From Apostichopus japonicus (Eukaryota > Echinodermata > Holothuroidea > Aspidochirotida > Stichopodidae): a DNA stretch of 64,000 nt. The stretch covers positions 25,960,501 to 26,024,500 of the forward strand of contig NC_092580.1 in NCBI RefSeq assembly GCF_037975245.1, in the 5' to 3' direction. The first letter of the stretch is position 1, and each line of letters starts with the position of its first letter. This document shows positions 22,930-37,600 of this stretch, in pieces. The notes beneath the pieces were generated by a model. It had not been told where the DNA came from, did no database searches, and was given only the letters and a program-made list of their open reading frames with translations. Position numbers and translations under genes: made by a program.

Positions 22930-23573
22930 CAAGGGCGGCGGAAGCACTTTAAATCTGGGGGGGGGGGCACCGACATCAAAGGGCACTTTGCAGAAATTCG
23001 ATTGGACTGATGCAGCCTTATATTTAGTACCCTTTTTAACTCTTATTGTATGATCTTATTTGCGTATACACATCACTCCACCAACGCCCCCCCCCCCCCC
23101 GTCAAGGTAATTATGCATACTAGCACTGCAATATCCAATGTGCAAATTGGGAAACAAGGAACAAGTTTTCCTTTGAGGCAAAATGAGGTGAAAACATGCT
23201 AGTTGCTAATGTAGGAATCTTCCGAATTAGAGTATATTTCTTGTTAATATCTTAACAATTTTTTTCCATTCGAAATAGCTTTGAGTTTGACCCACAGAAA
23301 TTCATTAAAAGTCAGGGCGCAGCCAGGATTGGCAAAGTTGTATGCACGACTATCTGAGCGGAGCGCCACCATAAGTTGGCGCGGAGCGTACAAGAAAATT
23401 TTTGGTTTTACAAACCCCTAAGATGGCCGGAAACGGCCCTTCCCGAGTGACGGCCTCTTGACAACTTGAGACACCTCAGTTTTTATGTAGAAAAAGGGCA
23501 CATTTTTAACCTGAGGAAAAGTGGGGGGCACGTGCCCCCTGTGCCCCCCCCCCCCCCGGTTCCGCCGCCCTTG
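22930..23573. mobile_element. hAT-type non-autonomous transposon, composite interior
   Basis: 644-bp element with perfect 14-bp inverted ends CAAGGGCGGCGGAA / TTCCGCCGCCCTTG, flanked by a perfect 8-bp duplication GATGTGCC (22922-22929 and 23574-23581). G- and C-runs lie just inside each end. From about 23310 it includes a stretch related to the CAGGCG...GTAGC repeat family (AGCGGAGCGCCACCATAAG module), so it appears chimeric. Confidence 0.88.
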
Positions 23574-23581
23574 GATGTGCC

Positions 23582-25608
23582 GTGGTATAAAAACATAACA
23601 AACGGACAATAATCGCAAGTAGAACTTTTAATCGTTCATTTTCCGCACTATGTAACTTTTCCGATCTCTCAAAAGGGTATAGGTAGGCCCTATTTATTAG
23701 TATTGCGGACGGCGGATTTGGTATCATTTCACAGTTGTACGCAAGATCAATTTCGTGCGATGTTCCTCCAAAATAGCTAACTAGCCCTAGATTATTACTT
23801 GCATTGAGTTATGGACAATTGATAGTTACTTGGCAGCTCTGTCTGCTCATGTGATAATGACATCGATGTATATGGATACTGATTGATCGCATGAAAGATC
23901 TTGACAAGGGAAGAAAAGATCTTCTGCAGAACAAATGAAAAATTACGTCACTGTTCGGTCTTTGAGGAAGTGAGCCCTCACCCCGTGCGTAGGAAAATAA
24001 TAGATCAATGTATATTTTGCCTTAGAAAAAAAAGAAATAATACGGATAAAAAGACGAAAAGAGTATCGAAAAAAGACAAAGAATGAAATAAATGTTTCAA
24101 TTTGGCAAAACTTGTTTCCAATTTTATTTATACAATTCCCATGAAACCATGCAGGGGTGTATCACTCGTTAGACTAACTGTTCGAGGAAGATCTGAGATT
24201 TCTGCGGTTTACACGAAGTTTGCATTGCAACCACGTTGAAACTGTGTATTGGAGTTAGGGCATGTAAAATGTTTACCCCAATCAGTGTTCCCCGTAGATA
24301 AACTAGCAGCCACTAGTTTGAACACCGCCATATGATTCTGATCTTCTGGGCGTCCTCCCCATCCACCCAGTCATCGTTAGGGCCCGGTCAATTTTATGAA
24401 ATTAAGAAAACATCGGCCGAAAAATGATATATTTTATTTTTCCATAGTACCGTCCTACTGGAAGGTTACCACTGCCATAAAGAGATAATATGAAATGAAT
24501 ACTTGTGACAAGTGGGACATTCTCCATAGTCATTACTGTAGGTTTTTGTCCAGTCTTAAGCCTATAGTCACAACACTATATGGTACAACTTTTGCATATT
24601 GAAAAAAGGGTCATTGTTGTATATACAGGCAAGTACAGTTTATTCCAATACTTCCGAGTGCCAATAACCAAAGCCCAATTACCGTGCAGATTTACGTTAT
24701 TCGAGACCAGTGCATTTAGGAATCCGAGTACCGAATAGGAGTAATATTTCACTCCCAGAGAACTTTTCGAGTACCAGTTTGATTTACTGACTATAAAAAA
24801 AAAACTATTCTCATTTCTGCTCTCTTATGATCATTGTTAGCAAATTATATGTGCAGTCGAAATCACCGATCTTGTATGATTGTTTGCCAATTAAATTCAG
24901 AATGTCAGAAATTATCTGATCATTGGAATCGAGTTCTTGATATACAACAAACACACTTTGTTTATGTTCGGCTCCAAGAGACAAGTTTTCTTATGTGGAA
25001 ACTGTATTTAAAATCCATCGGAAACCGTTATAAGAGTTATGCTGTGTTTTGGTTAGATTGTTTTTCCAAATTATGTTGAATAACCTCGATCTTCGATATT
25101 TTCTACATCGTAAAATGTAAAACTGTCGAAAGCCACTGTCTTACGGTTTTCACACAGTGATTCTCTCCCACCCTATTGATCTCTGATGGCAATCAGCGAG
25201 AGGCGTACCTGACCCGTAGAGAACTTGTCTGTACCGTACCACGGTCAAGTATGATACACAGAAGGGATAGGCTAGTACAGATACTATGATAAGTATACTA
25301 CAGTGACTGAGCCTAACCTGACTTGTAATTTCCAGTGCAGAATTAAGAATTTATGACTGTTTTATTCTAGGCCAACGTCATCAAATTAACTCACACCTAC
25401 ACCGAAGGCATATCATTTTAATTAAAATATGTGTGTGTGAGCTGTTATTTTCATAGCCACTAATTCCACTGCGGCTGTGAGTTGCACATTCTTTCTCCTA
25501 GACCACCTATTCGCAGCCTAGCCTAACGTTACTTTACTGTTCATTTTGCCTTTAGTGTGAGTTTAGCTTTGGTAAAGTCAGACAAGACGCGAACATTGAC
25601 AGTTCAAA
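23582..25608. other. Intergenic region upstream of the synaptophysin-family gene
   Basis: AT-rich sequence without recognisable genes; contains the presumed promoter and 5' UTR of the gene starting at 25609. I see no strong TATA box near the start. Confidence 0.35.
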
Positions 25609-28600
25609 ATGAGTTCCGAACCACAGCAAACAAGCCCAGGTCAAACAAGTCAGCAACGAGGATTTCTGGTAAGAACAATAAATAATTATGTGTTGCCAAA
25701 GTTAGTCCAAGCCTAGTCGTAAATGTAGGGTGGCCTACTCCATATAAAGGCCCCATTGACCTACACACTAGTTGTCAAAGTAAGGTGGCTCTTACTCATT
25801 GTTGAATTTCTCAGTAGCTAAACTCAACCCCTCACAGGATAGCTGACACTTAGGTCATTCAATTTGCAGTATAATGCCCACATAGAGTTTTAGCTATGAG
25901 TCGACTGACTCACTGAGACTGAGCCAATTGTTTTCAACACTTCTAAACAATCCAGTTACTCACCAGAAAACAAGTTTTGTGTGCTGCTCATGGGTTAAAG
26001 GCATTGAAGACTCGCCCCAAACAGCTTGAGGCCATCTGAAAATGTTAACTTTCTGTTGCTTGCAAGTTACGTTTTTTTCTTGTCGCTACAAAATGCAGAC
26101 ATTAATGAAATGTGATACCTAGTTATCTTTTATCTAGACCTGAGATGTCCATCGCTGCTATGTTCACTGTGTTGTGGGTATTGATAGTAGCTGCATGTAT
26201 TGACTGCACACTAGTGTCTAATTACCGATGGTAGCAAGCTTTTTGTGTATTTTCTGGGATGGATGGTTGAAGCTAACACCTCATTTGAAACTAGGTCAGA
26301 TTACTGGCATGAGAAGTTTCTTTTGCGCGCGAGTCTTCAATGCCTTTAAGGCCTTATGTGGTCAAAAATTGCTTCAATTTCACCAAGTTTTGCACCACAT
26401 GTACTTAAAAAACCAGATTCTGTATGCTAACATACCATTTGTTGGCTCATTAAGTATTGCACTGAGGCTTATTTACCCGATCGTCAGTGCAATAGGCAAT
26501 ATATACTGGTGCTTATTTACTGGACTGTTGGTTAATTAAATAAGGGTTGCTTATTTACCTAGTGGTAGGTTAAATATTTACATGAGATCTAACAAAAATG
26601 GCACACCCTTCCTGCTTTTCACCCCTCAAAACCTCAAAAAAAGTAATTTGTCAAACCTTGTATACATGTAAACTCTATGAAAATTCTACAAGTGTAAAGC
26701 TAATTATATATAGACTAAACATGCATCAGACTGCACCATTTCACATCTAAGTTTGTTTTCCGTTTGGGAGTACCCCATGACCCCTACACCAGTGTTTGCT
26801 TAATGAACTCAGGGTCATATCCCCACCTAAGCGGAGCAGATTGTTTCCAGAAAATCTGGGAGGTATAGTAATATTGATGTTTATCGCCTTATATTGAGAT
26901 TCGCCCTGTACGTTTAGAAACAAGTGTGCAATTTTGAGGTTCTCTCAGTCTTTAGGTGGTTTTATTTGTTTCAAGAATAATAATGGTCAACTGCCAAACT
27001 TTATTCAGCAAGTATTTTGTACAATAATATTATTTCTATAAGAAACTTGCTCAAATCTGGTCTCAGTGAAATTTCTTGTAACTGTGTCCAAACTGTATTT
27101 TTTTGCCAACAAAGTCTGTAATCCATGGCATGACTGACTCCTTATAAAAAAACATTGATTTAATTTATAAAACGTTGTGTGTTTCAGCATTTTAAATATC
27201 GCTATATTTTGTGGTTGAGTATATTATCAATGATATCACAATGTGGTATTAATAAAGTGACTTTCAATCCAAGATTCTATTTCTTTCAGGGTGACCTACC
27301 ATTTCGAGTTGAAGTCTTGCTAGAACCAAAAGGTTTCATCCGTCTTCTAGCATTTTAAATATCGCTATATTTTGTGGTTGAGTTTATTATCAATGATATC
27401 ACAATGTGGTTTTAATAAAGTGACTTTCAATCCAAGATTCTTTCTTTCAGGGTGACCTACCATTTCGAGTTGAAGTCTTGCTAGAACCAAAAGGTTTCAT
27501 CCGTCTTCTAGCATTTTAAATATCGCTATATTTTGTGGTTGAGTATATTATCAATGATATCACAATGTGGTATTAATAAAGTGACTTTCAATCCAAGATT
27601 CTTTCTTTCAGGGTGACCTACAATTTCGAGTTGAAGTCTTGCTAGAACCAAAAGGTTTCATCCGTCTTCTAGCATTTTAAATATCGCTATATTTTGTGGT
27701 TGAGTTTATTATCAATGATATCACAATGTGGTATTAATAAAGTGACTTTCAATCCAAGATTCTATTTCTTTCAGGGTGACCTACCATTTCGAGTTGAAGT
27801 CTTGCTGGAACCAAAAGGTTTCATCTGTCTTCTAGCATTTTAAATATCGCTATATTTTGTGGTTGAGTATATTATCAATGATATCACAATGTGGTATTAA
27901 TAAAGTGACTTTCAATCCAAGATTCTTTCTTTCAGGGTGACCTACCATTTCAAGTTGAAGTCTTGCTAGAACCAAAAGGTTTCATCTGTCTTCTAGCATT
28001 TTAAATATCGCTATATTTTGTGGTTGAGTATATTATCAATGATATTACAATGTGGTTTTAATAAAGTGACTTTCAATCCAAGATTCTTTCTTTCAGGGTG
28101 ACCTACCATTTCGAGTTGAAGTCTTGCTAGAACCAAAAGGTTTCATCCGTCTTCTAGCATTTTAAATATCGCTATATTTTGTGGTTGAGTATATTATCAA
28201 TGATATCACAATGTGGTATTAATAAAGTGACTTTCAATCCAAGATTCTTTCTTTCAGGGTGACCTACCATTTCAAGTTGAAGTCTTGCTAGAACCAAAAG
28301 GTTTCATCTGTCTTCTAGCATTTTAAATATCGCTATATTTTGTGGTTGAGTTTATTATCAATGATATCACAATGTGGTTTTAATAAAGTGACTTTCAATC
28401 CAAGATTCTATTTCTTTCAGGGTGACCTACCATTTCGAGTTGAAGTCTTGCTAGAACCAAAAGGTTTCATCCGTCTTCTAGCATTTTAAATATCGCTATA
28501 TTTTGTGGTTGAGTATATTATCAATGATATCACAATGTGGTATTAATAAAGTGACTTTCAATCCAAGATTCTTTCTTTCAGGGTGACCTACCATTTCGAG

Positions 28601-31600
28601 TTGAAGTCTTGCTAGAACCAAAAGGTTTCATCCGTCTTCTAGCATTTTAAATATCGCTATATTTTGTGGTTGAGTATATTATCAATGATATCACAATGTG
28701 GTATTAATAAAGTGACTTTCAATCCAAGATTCTTTCTTTCAGGGTGACCTACCATTTCGAGTTGAAGTCTTGCTAGAACCAAAAGGTTTCATCCGTCTTC
28801 TAGCATTTTAAATATCGCTATATTTTGTGGTTGAGTTTATTATCAATGATATCACAATGTGGTATTAATAAAGTGACTTTCAATCCAAGATTCTTTCTTT
28901 CAGGGTGACCTACCATTTCGAGTTGAAGTCTTGCTAGAACCAAAAGGTTTCATCCGTCTTCTAGCATTTTAAATATCGCTATATTTTGTGGTTGAGTATA
29001 TTATCAATGATATCACAATGTGGTATTAATAAAGTGACTTTCAATCCAAGATTCTTTCTTTCAGGGTGACCTACCATTTCGAGTTGAAGTCTTGCTAGAA
29101 CCAAAAGGTTTCATCCGTCTTCTAGCATTTTAAATATCGCTATATTTTGTGGTTGAGTTTATTATCAATGATATCACAATGTGGTATTAATAAAGTGACT
29201 TTCAATCCAAGATTCTTTCTTTCAGGGTGACCTACCATTTCGAGTTGAAGTCTTGCTGGAACCAAAAGGTTTCATCCGTCTTCTAGCATTTTAAATATCG
29301 CTATATTTTGTGGTTGAGTATATTATCAATGATATCACAATGTGGTATTAATAAAGTGACTTTCAATCCAAGATTTTCTTTCTTTCAGGGTGACCTACCA
29401 TTTCGAGTTGAAGTCTTGCTAGAACCAAAAGGTTTCATCCGTCTTCTAGCATTTTAAATATCGCTATATTTTGTGGTTGAGTATATTATCAATGATATCA
29501 CAATGTGGTATTAATAAAGTGACTTTCAATCCAAGATTTTCTTTCTTTCAGGGTGACCTACCATTTCGAGTTGAAGTCTTGCTAGAACCAAAAGGTTTCA
29601 TCCGTCTTCTAGAATTTGTAAGTGGTTTTGTGTTTCCGCTTTATGAATTAGTTTCAATATATTCCACTTACAAATTTTTTTTTTCCAATTTGATGATCAA
29701 TGATGATAGACGAAATTTACCCAGTACAACATATTGTGTTTAGATAGCTATATTTTGCAACAGTTTTCCCAATGTCTCCAGTCTAACATTGTTCAAGATA
29801 TTGATTAGTTCAAATTTTTTATGATAGCCTAGAATTCTGGTGAATGGGATAAATGGGTAGCAATTGTACAAATTGTCAGACCGTAGCAACAATTAGCTTG
29901 ACAATAGAGGTGCAACCACACATTTTGTTATTGAGGGTTGGTGGGGGGGGGGGTGGGGGTGAGTCATGAAGATGTTATGTCATCCTGGGCAAGGTTGTAA
30001 GAACTGGGTAAATGGAGGGTGCGTTGACCCTAAATGGTGCTATACTGTATATTGCAACTGCTATGGATGTTCTTTACATACTTGTTATATGTTTATGTAA
30101 AGTTCAGTATGAAGTTTTTGAAGTACAGTAGTCAGACTCAGTGGGGTAAGGGGACGGGAACGAGTCCCCCGTAGTATTTTTTTGGGGAGGGAGCCAGAAT
30201 TAGACTATGTTGCACGCCTGCTTGAAATTGACTTGGTAAGTTTCATGTCAAGTGACGAAGCAAAGGTGCAAAAAATTGAAAATTTCCAATGTATTGTTGT
30301 TTTCATGTGATTCATTTGAAAAAAAGTGTTGTCATGGTGACAAAGTTTTGAAAAATAAAAACTACTGTACCGAATGGTTGTTTATTCACTGAGTACTGTT
30401 TATTTGATGATAACTCATACTTTTTGTGTAACACAAACTCATAGTTTATTGTGTTGTTAACTGTGTGCCGTTGCTGTATACTAAACATTTTCTGAGTTTC
30501 ATATTTCATATCCTTCAGGTAAACTAATCTTGTGTGTGTCATTTATATGCATAATGGACCAAGATATCTTTCTTACAGTCACATGTTCAGTAATACCTGC
30601 AACTATTTGAAGCACGGGATACTTCAGATATTATTTTACTTGCATACCGATAACATCCAGTTTGGTTTCCATCCAGTATTAACAGTGAAGTTGTATTGCT
30701 GGTATCACTGACAAGATGATCAATATTCAAGCTTAGTTGGGTCATTAATTAGTGCCATCACTGTTACTTCACAACATACATCTTCTTGTCACTTGGCTAT
30801 TCCAATGAACATTTGGTTGCAGAAAAATATAATGGCTAAATTCTGTTGGATGCAAATTGTACTCTGACTTAATTTATTTAACAAATAAAACTACACAAAT
30901 TTCACTATTGCACAAACATGAACCAGCAAACACACATGAAGAAAGCATTTAACTTATAATATATAAACACCAAAATACCTCTTTAGCCCTAAAACATCGA
31001 GAACATCAAGAAACCACTGGTCCCTATTACAACAGCATTATATTACGTGGCATTACTTTCCAACCATTTCGCAAGCAATCTCAGATATATGTGTAAAGTT
31101 ATGTATCCTGGCTAGACGCAACCAACCCCAGTAGTCCTTTTTCGGTGCGCGCCCAATATATGTATATATATCAATGGACATTGAAAAGGACTTATTAAGT
31201 AACACAAATCACGAGGGTTCAACAAGCCAATCATGCAAGGACCTTGTTCAAACTTTCGAATAATTATGCAGCTGAATCTGAACAATTTGAGGTATGGTCA
31301 AACAAAGTTACACCAAATGTTATGTAACAGACAGCAATACGGAAACACGCAAAATACATTTCACTACACTGTTGTCCTCTTGGTAGAAATAAGCACGAAT
31401 GCAGTGAAGAAGAAGTTAGTGCTCAAATTTTGTGCAGCAGTTTTAAAGGCTCAGAATATTGGTCTCCTATCAGAACTATGGTTCCTGCATAAACAACTGC
31501 TATACAGCTTAGACCTTGGATAGCAATTTGCAGTTTGTGATGAGTTACCAGAAAAAATTATTCACTGGAATGTACTGTAGCTGTTGTGTGGAGCTGCTGA

Positions 31601-34600
31601 TAGTTATAGACATGGAATAAACTTTGCTACACAAGTCACAACACAACTTTATTTCCACAATTTATCCAGTATCAAATATAAGAATTCTTTGCAAAAGTAA
31701 CAAATTGCTATACAAGCGCAAGGCATATATCCCAGTTTCTTGTACAAATGAACCATAACATTTGATAAGAGACAAAGTTTCATAGCCTTCAGAACTGCTA
31801 CTCTAAATTATGCCCTCAGAGATTGAAATACTTAAGAAATTTTGTACCTCATGTTCCATGTGAACGTTCAATTCCTCCAAACTTAACAATCATACTTAAA
31901 CCAGACAAAAATGTCTGAAGTTGATCGCAGGAATCAGAAGGTGTCGTAAGCAGACATGAGATCAAAGTTTAAAAGTGTGACTGCTGTTGCTTTCAAGTAT
32001 GACAAGCTCACTTTGACAACCTCAATGAAATACCATACATAATTTATACCATTGATTTCCCTTTTAAATAACTTCACGCAATAATTTATTGAGGGACAGG
32101 AAAGATGTACTATAGTTAAATGGTTCACAAATTCTGAAAGTTTTGGCAAAAGCAGACTGTGGACATGTGAACGCGCGGTTAGCAATATAGTCAAAACTCG
32201 AACAATCTTATCGGTACTCAAGGTTAACTTAATGGAGGAAATCACAACCTTTTTTTTTACAGCTTCTTAATATTGGATGCAACATAATTAAATGAGGACT
32301 TACACAGCTGATGGTTCATTATAAAAGATATAACGTTGAGATGGTACAGCTTGCATCTGAAATGTTTTAATTTTGTTTATTCTCTCCATCATATGTATGT
32401 CAATGCATTGATAGCACTTGTAATGCAACATCATACTTGTCTCAGACCTGTCAACTCTCCCGGTTTTACCGGGAGACTCCCGGTTTTTACCCGAATCTCC
32501 CGGCCTCCCGGTTTCATATTCTATTCTCCCGGTTTTCTAATGTTTCATCACTTGCGAAATTTCTGAAAATAGCCAAGTTTGTCCTATGCCTATCGCGTAA
32601 TAAGTGTAATCTAAAAATAGATTGATTGTTTACAAACACGTTACGACTGACACAGTGCTGTGCTTGACTCTCAACCAATAGCAGGCTGCTTTGTCAGTTC
32701 TCAGACTTCGCCCAATGTCGTTATTGTACGTTGGCCTTGGTCGAGTCCTGAATAAAGTACAGTAGTACGGCGTGCACTGTGCATATGCCATGGTGCACAA
32801 GTTTAATAAACACAAGTTGTCACCTGTTTGTATATGCGGCGTACCTAATGTAATGTGCAGTTCGCATGTAGGCTACTGTACTTATGTACGACAAAAAACA
32901 GTTAAGTTCTATGCCGGCACACACTTTACCTGCCTCCTCTTCGATGCTAGGTGAACATCACGTCTTAATCTACCATTTAAGAAACGGCTGTTTCAAACAT
33001 CTCACTAATTCTTTCGGCGACTTTAATCCCTATTCATTGAGCACAATAGCATAACCTGCGTATAAACTCGTACAGGGATTATACGAGGTGTCTTCGCAGC
33101 AATTTGTTTGTCAACGATTTTATACGCGATTGTACTTGTCTATACGTCTTTATACGATCCTGTGCGCGTACACATGTCCAGTATACATGAGCGGTACTGT
33201 AGACTATTTATTTAGGAGTATTTGTATAATTTCAGTTGAAAATTACCAACCTCCCTATTTTCCCCTTATTCTCCCGGTTTTTTGGCCCTGAAAAATGTTA
33301 TTCTCCCTATTTTGGGGTCAAACAGGTTGACAGGTCTGTCGTTTGTTCGACCTTCTTTCGTGGTTGGAATTTTGCACTGGTTTCAGTTAGTGCACACATG
33401 TTGAGGTGGCAATTTGTTGCTTTACTCAGTTTAAAATGTAGTTTAAAAGTATAGGAAATAAACAATATTTGCATTAATTCTGTTTTGCCTATCCCACAGG
33501 TGCTGGCAATATGCATGTTTGCAACAACAGCTGGGTATAATAGTATGTTTTCCTTTGATATGACCTGCTCATCTGCGGAAGTTGCACCAACCCGAGCTGA
33601 TAGGGTTACATATAACTTTGGTTATCCATTCAGGTATGATTTCTGTGATCTAGGCGCTATGCCCATTGCAACAAATGGCTAATATGACTGTCAGACAATA
33701 GATTTTGCAAGAAAAATTTTGTGTTGCAAATCATCAAATATTTGTCTTGCTTAATATAAATCTTAAACTCATAAATGTCACAGTATAATATTGAGGGCTG
33801 GGTAATATACACATTTAAACAGTGACATTGCATATAACAATATAAAGCAAACTCTATGCTGAATTGAACCTCTTTTATATCCACTAGATGCTGGGCCATT
33901 AGTTTTCAGAGGAGATGTTGTGTTAAGAGTATTTACTATCATGTATGATTTGCTGTAGATCTGCTGTTCAGACAAGTCATACAAGTGAGCCCTTGCTTGA
34001 ATAGTAAACAATCATTAAACCTGTACGTGCTTGCATAACACTCTTCCATTCAACATTGATCCACCACCAGTGCTCAAATGTGGATTGACTGTGAGCAGCT
34101 TTATGACCAACCAGGAGGAAGACATTAACCTGATCCCCCTTCCCCCCTTTTGGGTTCTCAAGTGTGAACATGGCCTTTTTTCAGCCTATTTGGTCAGGCT
34201 AGATGAAATTTATTGAACTAATGGTTTTAATTTGTTATAAACAAAGCCTGTAAACTCATTCGAGCATCTCCAACCTTGTCAGGACAAAGGATACATTTAA
34301 TGTAAAGCCTGGGTGACAAACATCTGTGCTCGTATAAGCCTAGTCGGATTAGATGAGCTTATACACATACTGAACATTTTGTATTAATGTAACATGACAA
34401 ACTCGGTGTTCATCAGTGACTCACTTCCAAGACAAATGGGTTAGTGGTAAATATGTTGTGTAAATTTTAACTGACACACTCTGTTCGTCAGAGCATCTGG
34501 TTTTAGTCAGGAAGCTCGAGTTATTGTGAGTATCCTGCGCAAACCTCAAGGCTGACAAAGCTTTGACTGATGTGAATCCTTATTCGTAAAAGTGGTAAAA

Positions 34601-37600
34601 AGTTGAGCCAGTAGTTTGTGTTGTGCGAAAGTTATGTTTCAACTTCAACTTATGTTTGTGTTGTGTGAAACTTAGGCTTACAAATTCTTATATTTAAACT
34701 GTACCTACTTAGAATAGTCAGAACAAGTGAGTTAGTGCTGAATTTGTTTGTGTAAACCTAGTTGACCAGTTCTTGCTAGTCTCAACTCTTGATTTATCCC
34801 AAATAATCAGAAGAGGTCAGATAGTAGACCGTGACATGACTTGCAAGAGTATGAACTCTTACCCAGAATTGTCGCGAGAGGTGAATTATTAGGTGGACCT
34901 AAAGTTGGCAATCTTCTGCTAGGCTGACCTCTGTACTTTATATCCCAACAATCAGAAGAAGTGAGCTAATAGTTCAAAATTGTATTTTTGCACGTCAAAG
35001 ATGATCTTAAAAATTGTTAATGTAGTAAGTTACGTGTTTACAATTTTCATCTTTCATTCTATGTCTAGTTTCTCCGATAAAATTCTAACCACCTGCTTCG
35101 ATCCTGTGGCCATCGAAGAAAGTCCTTCTGGTGCTGCTAAATTCTTTGTGGTTGTCGGTGTTTTTGCTATGTTGTACACCATTGCAGCGGTTGTATGGTA
35201 TGTTGTCCTGGAGGCCAAATACATACAATTTGAAATTGTGTCTCTAGTGGTGAGTTTTATGTCCCATTAATGGACCATGTTTTGGCAGGTATTTTTGAGT
35301 CGGTGGGGCGCCACCGATGTAAGAAGGTGAAGTTTGAAGGTGTTTTAGGCATGATTGTGGCACAAACGAATGGTGTGTAGCATGCCATGGGTGGAGGGGG
35401 AGGGGGGATATGGCTACTGACCTGACTGTGCTACTTGAAGAAGGGGGGGATAACCGTAATTCATTTTCACTCATGTATGAGATTGTTAGAATTGATAAAC
35501 CCAAACTACGTTGTTCATTATAGCACTCTAAACCTTTACCTGTTCAAATTGCTACGCAATTATCTTACTCATTTATACAGAACTACACTAAAACAGTGAC
35601 ATTCTCTCTAGTTTATTAACATTTTGCAAGCTTCTGTAGGAGAGCTGCAGGTCTGCTTCTTCAGGGCATGTTCCTCCAAAGGATCACTGCAGGGCTCTCC
35701 CCAGTAGTACAGGCTCTCTGGGAATGTTAGACATGCATCAACTATGTAAGAGCATAGAATATTGTAACCTGAAAATAATCTATGTGTTTGTATGCTTTAG
35801 AGAAGTGGGCTGCTTTATATAATAGCAAATCATTCATTCTTTCTCTTGGTCCTTCACACAGATTATTCTTCATTTACATAGTACTGCAACCCCTTAAAGT
35901 CTTACATACACAACAACAATATACAAACAATAAACACACACTAACTGCTCAAGTCCACAGAACTAGCACCATCAAGCATTGGGTTTCCCTCTGGATATTG
36001 GCGCATTATGAATGTGAATTTACTATTATTATTATGATTATTATAAAGTACACAATACTCATGATTAATTAGAAAATTGCATCACTAAATGGCTTCCTTG
36101 AACCACTAATTAAAATGGAACTTTTTTGACTGCAGTATGTATCGGTATATACATACAAACTGTAAAATGTGTTTTAGCTCTGTTAAGGGTCAATGCATGC
36201 CACATTACAGTCAATCAATCTACACGTCAGAGGCCAATAAAACCATATCAGTAACTGTACAAAGCATCCCTCTCTCTTTCTTTCCTACTTACAGTACAAC
36301 AACATTTAATTGTAGAGAAAATGACTGGCTGTTGAATGAGAGAGCTGCTATTGCTAAAGAGACCTAGTGGGTTATACAATCCATTTGCTGCTTTGTGTGT
36401 GCAAGTTATGAATTATTTCAATCCAAGACATAAAATTTGGTGTCCCACAAAATGAAGATCTTGTTCTTTCATCAGTTTCATCTGGTTGTTTGATTGGACT
36501 TTATATCCAACAGGCTAAGGTTCTTCTTCACCTGATCTTCCAGTTGATAAATGTAGAATTTTACCACAAATTCAGTAAGTTGTTAAAATGAAAAGGAATG
36601 CATTAATAGGGACTGTTTCTGATTTTTTTTTTTTTTTAAATCCTGTCTCCTTTCTCCTGTAGGATTTTGGTGCCACTGTGGTTTTCACCCTGCTCTTCTT
36701 CATCGCATCGTGTGCGTGGGCGGCAGGCGTATCCACCGTCAAGTTTTGGACTACATTGGATAACCTGACAACTGAGAACGGCATCCTGTCAGGCTGTACT
36801 GCTGATAATGTAACTTGCAAGTCAGAGGAGACACCTGGATATGGAGGGCTCAACATCTCAATCGTAAGGCTACCTTTAAATACCATACCATTCACAAGAT
36901 TCTCTCACATGTAGAACTGAAAGATTGATTAGTTTTGCTTGTTTTCTTGCCTATCATGTTCAAATCGACTACAAAGAGGATGTTTAGAATCATGCCCATA
37001 GTAGATTAGCCATACTCGTAACCGGAAATCTAGTATGTTTAATCAAACTCTGTTCAAAATTTGATTGCATTGCATCTGGCCCAACCAGCCCACCCATTCC
37101 CCTACAGAGGCTGTCATGAGGAAGATTTAATTTTGCATCATCTATTTAAATTTTTCTACCCCCTACCGAAGGAGCTTCCTTTACTGTGTCAGAAAATTGT
37201 AAGATTTGTTAATTTAGTCTTTCCTACCATCACAACAGAAAGTGTAATGTGTTTTGATTCTGTACAAAGATATCCCTGATATCTTTGTGTGGAGCAGGGC
37301 TGCTTATTTTGCTGATGTCAGGGATGCATTGGAATGGTGAGTGACAGGTTAGGCCCTCCCTTATGTTGGAAGTGGATTGTAGCGTAGGGCTTGTGGTGTC
37401 GTTATGGTAGTAGATGTTCTTCAAAAGGCTTTGCTTTCCTGTTATAATCTTCTTGTTGATTTATTCCTTAAAACGTGATACATTAGGAATATTGACTTAT
37501 CTGCCAATGTTCGTCCACTTTTTAAAACAAACGTTTGGTACAAATATTCCTTTCCTTACTGTGTGACGATTTGAATATTGTGAAGAAGCGCAAAACATTG

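Noticed and set aside
27005-27190. 61-codon minus-strand frame just before the exon array
   Set aside because: No domain; the sequence is intronic in the synaptophysin-family gene.
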